Source: Streptomyces lanatus (GTDB lineage Bacteria; Actinomycetota; Actinomycetes; Streptomycetales; Streptomycetaceae). Taken from it: a stretch of DNA of 58,211 bases. Of this stretch, positions 52,073-58,211 are shown piece after piece (position 1 is the stretch's first letter; every line of letters begins with the position of its first letter). A program made the translations under genes and the position numbers. The stretch is from NCBI RefSeq assembly GCF_014655715.1, contig NZ_BNBM01000020.1:139335-197545 (forward strand), given 5' to 3'. Under the pieces are notes generated by a model, which worked only from the letters and a program-made list of their open reading frames with translations, was not told where the DNA came from and searched no databases.

Positions 52073-52852
52073 ATGAGTCGGGAACTTCTGGAAGCCACCG
52101 CCGCAGCCGTCCGCCGCGCCGGCGATCGGATGCTGGAGCGCTACTCCGCCGCTACGCGTCAACCCGGGCTTACCGAGCTCCTCGAAGACGTCCGGGCCAA
52201 CGACCAGGCGGTGGTCGACGTCCTGGAGCCCGCGTTGACCGACCTCCTTCCCGAGGCGGGTTGGCTCAACGACGAACATGGGTGGGGCCCGCTGTCCGCG
52301 GGGGAGTGGTGGCTCATCGATCCGGTCGGCGGCAACATCAACGCCGTCCACGGCATGACCGACTGGAACATCGGCGTGAGTCTGGTCCGCGACGCGCGCC
52401 TGGTGCTGGCCGTGGTTCACTTCCCGCTGTTGGACGAGACGTTCACGGCGGTCGAGGGCGGCGGGGCATTCCTGAATGGCACCCGGCTGCACGTCTCGGA
52501 CAAGACGTCACTCGACGGCGCGCTCGCCGGAACCGGCCAGGCCAAGCCCGGCCAGGATGCTGAGATCGCGGACCGGATCGGTTCATCATTCGCCGCGATG
52601 ATGAAGGCGGCGATCTACGTCCGTGTCTCTGTTCCTGTCACGCACCAACTGGCTCAGGTCGCCGCGGGCCGGATGGACCTGCACTGGCAGTTCGACCACG
52701 TGCGTTCCCACGCGGCCGGCGTGCTGTTGGTCCAGGAAGCCGGCGGCACCGTCACCGACCTCGACGGTGAGCCGTGGAAGCTGACCAGCAAGAACTACCT
52801 CGCCTCCGCACCGGGCGTTCACAGCGCAGCGCTGGGGGTCATCGCCGCCTGA
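52073..52852 (+). CDS. Inositol-monophosphatase-like protein with altered metal motifs
   Basis: A 259-residue IMPase-superfamily protein. WWLIDPVGGNINAVHGMTDW (79-98) corresponds to the family's W-x-I-D-P-I-D-G-T motif, but the second metal-binding Asp is Gly86. HVRSHAAGVLLVQEAGGTVT corresponds to W-D-x-A-A-G, but the Asp is Ser212. The first acidic pair (NDEHG, 66-70) is partly kept. Such changes should weaken Mg2+ binding, so the protein may be a non-phosphatase derivative or use another chemistry. ATG after GAGGGAG. It is divergent from LysR. Confidence 0.8.
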   Translation: MSRELLEATAAAVRRAGDRMLERYSAATRQPGLTELLEDVRANDQAVVDVLEPALTDLLPEAGWLNDEHGWGPLSAGEWWLIDPVGGNINAVHGMTDWNIGVSLVRDARLVLAVVHFPLLDETFTAVEGGGAFLNGTRLHVSDKTSLDGALAGTGQAKPGQDAEIADRIGSSFAAMMKAAIYVRVSVPVTHQLAQVAAGRMDLHWQFDHVRSHAAGVLLVQEAGGTVTDLDGEPWKLTSKNYLASAPGVHSAALGVIAA

Positions 52853-53133
52853 CGTCCAGCAGGTGCCTGGCCCTGAGCTGCGCACCCCAGCCGGTGCGGA
52901 CCGCTGCACCGTCGGCAGTCGCCGTCCCTCGCCGCGTCGGCGGTCCCGGACACGCGCAAGCACCGCGTTGCGCACGGCTGGGGAGGGCTCCACGTGCACG
53001 GCGGCATCGATCCGACAAGCCCAGGGCACCCTGGTCGGGTTCGGCTCCTCCCTCATCGATGGCACGGTCCATTCAAGTCCGCCGACGATCTAGCACGTCA
53101 TGACCGTCAGCGCAGCGTCCAGCCGCGAGCAGG

Positions 53134-54054
53134 TCACTCCCGACCGGCACCCGCGGCAGCGGCGGTCATGACGTGCCGGGTGCGCTCCCGCAGCAACTGA
53201 TGTGTGCGGTCGTGGTGGTTGCAGGGATGCCATGCCATGCCGATGTCCAAGTGCGGCAGCGCCAGGGGGATCGGGAACGTGCGCAGACCGAGTGTGTCCA
53301 CCATCGGCCGACCCAGCCCGGCCGGGGCAACGCTGACGACATCGGTATCCCGGGCCAGGAACAGTGCGGTCGCGACGCTGGGAACCACGGCGACCACGCG
53401 CCGGCTCAGGCCCAGTTCGGCGAGTCGCTCATCGATCGGGCCGCGTGCCCGGCCCCGTCGCGACACGACGACGTGGTCGGCGGCGGCGAACCTCTGCGGT
53501 GTGACGATTTTCACCCTCGCCAGCTGATGAGCCGGCCCTATGACACCAATCAGTGTCTCCGTGAGCAGCGTTTCCGAATGGGTCTCCGGGTCACCGGGGC
53601 GCACGATCCCGATCTCCAGGTCGACCAGTCTGTCGCGTAGGGCGGGGGTGTCCTCGATGCTCTCCGGCCGCAAGCGCAAGGAGATGCCGGGTGCCTGGAC
53701 CCGTAGATCGTCGAGCAGGGGCGGGATGAAGGCCGTGGACAGCATGTCGTTGACCTGCAGATCGAACGTACGCACCGCGGTGCGGGGATCGGCGGAGTCG
53801 GACGGTGCGAACAGCGCCCGCGCCCGGGCGGCGACCTCGTGGGCCTCCCCACGCAGTTCCAGAGCCCTGGGTGTGGGTACGAGATCGCGCCCGGCGCGCA
53901 CGAGGAGCGGATCATCGAAAACCCGGCGCAGCCGGGCCAGTGCACGACTCATCGCCGGTGGCGAGGTATGCAGGCGGGCCGCGGCCTTCGTCACGCTGTT
54001 CTCCGCGAGCAGTGCGTCCAGCGCCTCGATCAGGTTCAGATCGATGTGGTCCAT
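53134..54054 (-). CDS. LysR-family transcriptional regulator
   Basis: A 306-residue LysR regulator of the NodD/NahR-like branch. MDHIDLNLIEALDALLAENS, VTKAAARLHTSPPAMSRALA and RVFDDPLLVRAGRDLVPTPR form the DNA-binding domain. The effector domain ends ALPHLDIGMAWHPCNHHDRT. The ATG before DHIDLN is preferred over one 12 codons upstream. It is divergent from a degraded gene and a flavoprotein/reductase pair; a dyad in the gap is its probable site. Confidence 0.9.
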   Translation of the reverse strand: MDHIDLNLIEALDALLAENSVTKAAARLHTSPPAMSRALARLRRVFDDPLLVRAGRDLVPTPRALELRGEAHEVAARARALFAPSDSADPRTAVRTFDLQVNDMLSTAFIPPLLDDLRVQAPGISLRLRPESIEDTPALRDRLVDLEIGIVRPGDPETHSETLLTETLIGVIGPAHQLARVKIVTPQRFAAADHVVVSRRGRARGPIDERLAELGLSRRVVAVVPSVATALFLARDTDVVSVAPAGLGRPMVDTLGLRTFPIPLALPHLDIGMAWHPCNHHDRTHQLLRERTRHVMTAAAAGAGRE

Positions 54055-54066
54055 CCCCCGATTATC

Positions 54067-54081
54067 ACTTGCGCAATAAGT
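54067..54081. promoter_or_regulatory. Candidate LysR binding site
   Basis: ACTTGCGCAATAAGT is a 15-base dyad (ACTT, seven bases, AAGT) that also contains the palindrome TTGCGCAA. It starts 13 bases before the LysR gene, the usual place for autoregulation and divergent control. Confidence 0.5.
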
Positions 54082-54160
54082 CTGTATCAACGTTGCACTG
54101 GTGTGAATCGACTCCGGTTCCTAAGGTCGGAGCCACGGACGACACCCAGGAGGATGCCCC

Positions 54161-54496
54161 GTGGACATCCGCATCGGCCCCCCTCATCTCGCCATCGCAG
54201 GCACCAAGACGCCGGGAGCACCGGCGTGACCAGTGGCGGACTGTGTCGTCGACCGCGGCACCCCACAGTTCACGATTGGCAGCGGCGACTCGGAGGTGAT
54301 CCGCTCGCTGGACGCAGCCGAGTACCTGAAGCCGATGACGAGCCCGGGTGACCCGCGGCCGAGGACGTTCGAGGGCCGGGCCGGACACTGCCTCGCACGA
54401 CCGATCGAGGTCCGGGGTGTGGAGCAAAGCATGCTCCTCGAGGCGCGCTTCGCGCCCATCGGATCTGAGTCCTGGGACGGCCGCTCCTCGGTGTGA
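54161..54496 (+). pseudogene. Acetamidase/formamidase-like N-terminal fragment, frameshifted
   Basis: A GTG after AGGAGG starts VDIRIGPPHLAIAGTKTPGA and meets a stop. A second frame continues CVVDRGTPQFTIGSGDSEVI, then PRPRTFEGRAGHCLARPIEV and RGVEQSMLLEARFAPI. That resembles the beta-strand start of FmdA/AmdA-type amidohydrolases (x-V-x-S-G-D and G-H-x-x-x-G-P-x-x-V-x-G). The last two-thirds of the protein is absent. The identification rests on motifs only. Confidence 0.45.
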
Positions 54497-54580
54497 AAGA
54501 CAGGCCGCTTACGCCGACGCGGAGTAGACGGACCGCGTCGTGGCTGCCGTACATGGAACAGCAAGTAGGAAGCAACCCGA

Positions 54581-55243
54581 ATGATTACCCATGAGGATCA
54601 TGTCACCAGCGGCCATGCGGCCCTCGGTGATCGTCCGCGCCGGATCTCCTACGCGGAGGTGCGTGCCCGGATCGGAGAGCCCGAAGACCTGATCAAACGG
54701 AAGATTCACGACAGCCTCGACCGGCATTGCCTCCGGTTCATCGCCCATTCGCCCTTCCTGACGATGGCGACATCGAACGCGGCAGGGCTCCCCGACAGCT
54801 CACCGCGCGGTGACTACCCGGGTTTCGTGAAGGTTCTCGACGAGCGCACGCTCGCCATTCCCGACCGGCCGGGCAACAACCTCGCCGACTCGTTCCGCAA
54901 CCTCGCCGAGAACGACGGGATCGGGCTGATGTTCGTCGTCCCCGGAATGCGGGAGGTGCTGCGTATCAACGGTCGTGCCTACCCCACCGACGAACCGCAC
55001 GTGCTCACCCGGATGCAGACCGAAGGAAAGGACGCAACCCTGGCGGTCATCGTGAACGTGGAAGAGGTCTTCTTTCACTGCGGCCGCGCGCTGATCCGCT
55101 CCAGGCTGTGGGATCCGGCCGCACAGGCATTGGCGGACGAGTTGCCGTCGATGGGCGAGATCGCCCGTGACCAGATGGGCGTCGACGCCGATCCGTCCGT
55201 GCTGGACGGGATGCTCGAAGACGACTACCGGCACCTGTACTGA
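54581..55243 (+). CDS. FMN-dependent PPOX-type flavoprotein (MSMEG_1061-like)
   Basis: A 220-residue pyridoxamine-phosphate-oxidase-fold flavoprotein. RFIAHSPFLTMATSNAAGLP, DSSPRGDYPGFVKVLDERTL and IPDRPGNNLADSFRNLAEND, then GIGLMFVVPGMREVLRINGR, match the MSMEG_1061 group. It lies 13 bases upstream of a ferredoxin-reductase gene, so the reductase probably supplies electrons. The reaction is unknown. The ATG start has no strong ribosome-binding site. Confidence 0.87.
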   Translation: MITHEDHVTSGHAALGDRPRRISYAEVRARIGEPEDLIKRKIHDSLDRHCLRFIAHSPFLTMATSNAAGLPDSSPRGDYPGFVKVLDERTLAIPDRPGNNLADSFRNLAENDGIGLMFVVPGMREVLRINGRAYPTDEPHVLTRMQTEGKDATLAVIVNVEEVFFHCGRALIRSRLWDPAAQALADELPSMGEIARDQMGVDADPSVLDGMLEDDYRHLY

Positions 55244-55256
55244 GGGCGGCACCACC

Positions 55257-56165
55257 ATGCAGCGAACCACTCTCGAAAAGGTGGAACCGGTCGCCGAGGG
55301 CGTTGTCCAGCTCCTCCTGCGCGGAACCGACGGCCCGCTGTCCCCCTGGGAACCGGGCGCCCACATCGACCTGACCCTGCCCAACTGGCTCACCCGGCAG
55401 TACTCGCTGTGCGGGGACCCGGCCGACCGTGACACCTATCGGGTGGCCGTCCGTCACGACCGACTCAGCCGGGGCGGCTCGGAATACATCCACCTGTTCC
55501 TCACCAAGGGCCGCACCCTCGACGTGTCGGTGCCCCGTAACAACTTTCCCCTGCTGCCAGCACCGGAATACCTGTTCATCGCCGGCGGGATCGGCATCAC
55601 CCCCCTCCTGCCGATGCTGAAGGCGGCGGTGGAGTCCGGCGCCCCGGCGAGACTGCTGTACACGGGCAAGTCCCGGGCCACCATGCCGTTCACCGACGAA
55701 CTGCAAACCATGCACGGGAGCCGGGTGCGCATCCACACCAGCGACACGCACGGCACACCCGACCTCGCCGCGGAGGCGGCAGCTCTGGGCCCGGAGACGC
55801 TCGTGTACTGCTGCGGCCCCACGCCGATGCTCGACACGGCCGAGACCGTGTTCCCCGCGGAGCGGCTGCACCTCGAGCGTTTCCGGCCGGCCTTCCGGGA
55901 GTTCGCGCCCAACGCGCCCTTCGAAGTGCACTGCGCCCGATCGGCACGGACCGTCCAGGTCGGTGCGGAGGACTCCATGCTGGACGCGTTGAACCACGCA
56001 GGATTCCGCATACCGTCCGGGTGCCGTGAGGGCGTCTGCGGCAGTTGCGAGGTCACCCTCGTCGGCGGAGAGCCGGAACACCGCGACGACATCGGTGCCC
56101 CGCCGGACCGCATGTACAGCTGCGTCTCGCGGTCGTTGTCACCCGCACTCACCGTCGATCTCTGA
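55257..56165 (+). CDS. Phthalate-dioxygenase-reductase-like ferredoxin oxidoreductase
   Basis: A 302-residue PDR/VanB-type reductase. The FMN-binding barrel has WLTRQYSLCGDPADRDTYRV. The NAD-binding domain has YLFIAGGIGITPLLPMLKAA and LVYCCGPTPMLDTAE. The C-terminal plant-type [2Fe-2S] domain has CREGVCGSCE with a later MYSC for the four cysteines. It should carry electrons from NADH to an oxygenase or to the neighbouring flavoprotein. No terminal oxygenase gene is present in the window. Confidence 0.92.
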   Translation: MQRTTLEKVEPVAEGVVQLLLRGTDGPLSPWEPGAHIDLTLPNWLTRQYSLCGDPADRDTYRVAVRHDRLSRGGSEYIHLFLTKGRTLDVSVPRNNFPLLPAPEYLFIAGGIGITPLLPMLKAAVESGAPARLLYTGKSRATMPFTDELQTMHGSRVRIHTSDTHGTPDLAAEAAALGPETLVYCCGPTPMLDTAETVFPAERLHLERFRPAFREFAPNAPFEVHCARSARTVQVGAEDSMLDALNHAGFRIPSGCREGVCGSCEVTLVGGEPEHRDDIGAPPDRMYSCVSRSLSPALTVDL

Positions 56166-56368
56166 CCGGCACGAGCCGGTGGCCCTACGGGCAGCGCACC
56201 AGCGGCCGGTACATATGCCATCTCCGTGCGCCACCACTGCCGCCCACGACTGTCACCCGTCCCCGTCCGTTCACACCACCATGCAGAACCGAGTCGCATG
56301 ATCGACGAACACCCCTGGGGATGCCCTATGACCGTTCAATTGCACCCGATACTGAAGGCTGGCGGATT

Positions 56369-56992
56369 ATGATTGACTGGCTCGAACTGGCCGAATCGGT
56401 CATCTCCTCACCGTGGTTGTATGCGGTACTGATCGCGGTGTCTTTTCTCGACTCATTCCTTCCGCTGATCCCGAGCGAGCCCGTCGTGATCGTCGCAGGC
56501 GTCTACGCAGCCTCCGGGGACACCGACATTGTGCTCGTTATCGCCGCCACGACACTCGGCGCGTTTCTCGGGGATTGCGTCCCCTACGTAGCCGGACGGC
56601 TGTTGAGTGAACGCATTCTCAAACGTCTCCCGCCAGGTTCCAAACGCCGGAAAGCGCATGACTGGTTCGCCCGAGAACTTGAGTCCCGTGGCGGATTCAT
56701 CCTGGTAACCACGCGGTTCATCCCGGTGGGTCGTTACCTGGCCACCCTGTCCACCGGCCTCGTGGGCTTTCCGATGGCCAGGTACGCTCTCTTCGTCGGA
56801 TTCGCGACAGCGTCGTGGAGTACCTACACCGCGCTCACCGGCTACCTGGGGGGCGTCGTGTTCCAGGAGAACACGCTGCTGGCCATCGCCGTCGGTGTCG
56901 GGCTGGCTTTCGTGGTGACTGGTGTCATCGAAGCCGTACGCCACCTCCGCCGCCGCAGGAGTACGGTCCCGGCAGAGGCACCCGTCGACTGA
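56369..56992 (+). CDS. DedA-family membrane protein
   Basis: A 207-residue DedA/SNARE-associated protein. SFLDSFLPLIPSEPVVIVAG has the conserved acidic E-P segment. TTLGAFLGDCVPYVAGRLLS and LESRGGFILVTTRFIPVGRY carry the conserved F-x-R-F-x-P-x-x-R motif, and a final membrane helix follows (LLAIAVGVGLAFVVTGVIEA). DedA proteins are proposed lipid-carrier transporters needed for envelope homeostasis. No clear operon partner. Confidence 0.9.
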   Translation: MIDWLELAESVISSPWLYAVLIAVSFLDSFLPLIPSEPVVIVAGVYAASGDTDIVLVIAATTLGAFLGDCVPYVAGRLLSERILKRLPPGSKRRKAHDWFARELESRGGFILVTTRFIPVGRYLATLSTGLVGFPMARYALFVGFATASWSTYTALTGYLGGVVFQENTLLAIAVGVGLAFVVTGVIEAVRHLRRRRSTVPAEAPVD

Positions 56993-57338
56993 TATTCACG
57001 CGCTGGCCTGTCCATTCAGATGTCGGGGCTGATACTTGATCGGAAGGGCCGGCAACAAGAGCGAACCACTCGATGCGTCCCTCGACGCCGTCATCGGTCT
57101 CGCGCCGGCTGCCTGGCATAGGCGCTCGGCGGGATGGGGTAGGCACCTTTGCACTCGGCCCCTTCGATGCCATCGAGGCGTCCGATACGGTGCGGTGCAA
57201 TTGCCGGTTTCCAGCCGTAATTTGTCGGCTCACTAAGAGGCACTGATTTTCGTGCATTGCCCGACTCGGTGTCACAGTATGCTCATTGATCGGCGAAATA
57301 GTCATCCTGACGGAGCCCTCCACAGAATTCGGATACGC
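56993..57338. other. Intergenic stretch without a supported gene
   Basis: About 345 bases between the DedA and TauE genes. A minus-strand frame is open but has no domain. The AT-richer part before 57300 (GCTCATTGATCGGCGAAATA) probably contains the promoter of the next gene. Confidence 0.4.
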
Positions 57339-58103
57339 ATGGACCTTGGACACATACTGCTGCTGCTTTTCGCCGGCGTGGTCGCCGGCGGAATCAACGC
57401 AATGGCCGGTGGGATGTCCCTGATCACGTTCCCCAGCCTGATCGCGACCGGTCTCCCCTCGGTCGAGGCGAACGTCACGAACTCGGTCTCGGTTTTTCCT
57501 GGCTACGTCTCCAGCGTGCTGGGCAGCCAGGCCGACCTGACCGGGCAGTGGGGCCGTATCCGGGCAGTGCTGCCCGCCTGCGTTGCCGGTTCAGCCGCCG
57601 GCTGTGCCTTGCTGCTGGTCACCCCTGCTCGCGCCTTCGAACTCATCGCACCGTTTCTGGTGCTCGGCGCGGCCGCGACACTGTTCTTCCAGGAACGCCT
57701 GCGCGGCCTGGTCGGTCATCCGCGCACCACCGGCCGGCGCAGCCGGACGATCACTCTGCAAGCGGTCGTTCTTGTCGGTGCCGTCTACGGCGGCTATTTT
57801 GGCGCCGCGCTGGGCGTGATGTACGTTGCCGCGCTGGCCCTGGTACTTGACGAGACGCTCAGCCGGATCAACGCCATCAAGAATGTCCTCACCGTCACCG
57901 TAGGCGCTGTCACTCTCCTGACATTCGCGCTCTTCGGCCCTGTCAACTGGTCCGCCGTCCTGATCCTGGGTCCTGCGACAGTCGTCGGCGGCTACGTGGG
58001 CGCGATTCTGGCACGGCGTCTACCCGCCCGCCTTTTGAAAGCACTCATCGTCACTTTCGGCACGACGATCGGCACGGTACTCCTCATTCGAGCGCTTACC
58101 TGA
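57339..58103 (+). CDS. TauE/SafE-family sulfite/organo-anion exporter
   Basis: A 254-residue permease with eight membrane helices in two repeats. The repeat signatures are LLLLFAGVVAGGINAMAGGM and ITLQAVVLVGAVYGGYFGAA, each followed by a T/N-N-S-V-like segment (VEANVTNSVSVFPGYVSSVL; INAIKNVLTVTVGAVTLL). It should export sulfite, sulfoacetate or related anions. The ATG given starts at the first helix; the frame opens 29 codons upstream without membrane sequence. The last 100 bases of the window hold nothing further. Confidence 0.9.
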   Translation: MDLGHILLLLFAGVVAGGINAMAGGMSLITFPSLIATGLPSVEANVTNSVSVFPGYVSSVLGSQADLTGQWGRIRAVLPACVAGSAAGCALLLVTPARAFELIAPFLVLGAAATLFFQERLRGLVGHPRTTGRRSRTITLQAVVLVGAVYGGYFGAALGVMYVAALALVLDETLSRINAIKNVLTVTVGAVTLLTFALFGPVNWSAVLILGPATVVGGYVGAILARRLPARLLKALIVTFGTTIGTVLLIRALT

Positions 58104-58211
58104 ACGTGGGCACGATCGTACGCGGGTGGCACTGCAATTGCGTGCCAGTAACAGCGGCTAACACAATGAGCTGGTTCGGTCCTGCTGGCCGTGTCCATGC
58201 AGGGAGTTGAG

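Noticed and set aside
54233..54496. An intact 87-codon gene
   Set aside because: It begins in the middle of an amidohydrolase-like strand and is better explained as the second frame of a frameshifted gene that starts at 54161.
1..58211. CRISPR arrays, tRNA or rRNA genes, riboswitches
   Set aside because: I looked for spaced direct repeats, tRNA-like cloverleaf ends and riboswitch-like leaders and found none I could support by eye; a covariance-model scan would be needed to exclude small RNAs.

Overview
The window is high-GC, has GTG starts and four-base stop/start overlaps, and carries gene types typical of Streptomyces (DUF397/DUF5753 pairs, DasR-like GntR, ECF factors with SnoaL tails, many XRE, LysR and GntR regulators). 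It looks like an accessory or chromosome-arm segment of a Streptomyces or close relative. There are no rRNA, tRNA or core housekeeping genes that I can see, but many broken genes and transposon scars.

Left part (1-8.9 kb): small enzymes (a PPOX-type flavoprotein, a cupin, a DUF2461 protein, an acetyltransferase), an IS630 scar, then a 4-kb ISL3-type mobile unit (3697-7707). The unit is bounded by a perfect 8-bp direct repeat. It holds a transposase, a membrane-anchored passenger gene, a head-to-head junction of element ends, and a QorB-like reductase/HxlR regulator pair as cargo. A 5'-truncated GntP permease follows.

9-17.3 kb: an XRE/NB-ARC regulator, then a DasR-like GntR regulator divergent from a compact five-gene operon: Fe(II)/2-oxoglutarate dioxygenase, a GT-A-like unknown protein, a fold-type III PLP decarboxylase, a GNAT acetyltransferase and an MFS exporter, closed by a strong hairpin. 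Three DasR-responsive-element-like sites lie in the 482-bp intergenic region. I read this as a small specialised-metabolite locus under aminosugar-type control, and it is the best candidate here for an undescribed system.

17.3-31 kb: a TnpB remnant with its 3' hairpin, a MOSC protein, a WhiJ-type developmental set (methyltransferase, DUF397, XRE-DUF5753, ATPase), a secreted GH27 alpha-galactosidase, a SnoaL-like protein, a sirtuin, and a large hybrid kinase/response regulator/SpoIIE phosphatase.

31-45 kb: a sugar-catabolism block. A LacI regulator is divergent from a binding protein, two permeases and a GH3 glycosidase (BxlEFGA-like, with no ATPase gene). Next come a FAH-fold sugar-acid dehydratase, an IlvD/Edd dehydratase, an FCD-type GntR regulator and a PQQ-type aldose dehydrogenase. 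Together they suggest uptake of pentose oligosaccharides and non-phosphorylative oxidation.

45-58 kb: an ECF sigma factor with a DUF6069 membrane protein, an MmyB-type regulator facing an alpha/beta hydrolase, a scar zone of recombinase, IS21 and 2-oxoacid ferredoxin oxidoreductase fragments, two LysR loci, a flavoprotein/ferredoxin-reductase pair, and DedA and TauE/SafE membrane proteins.
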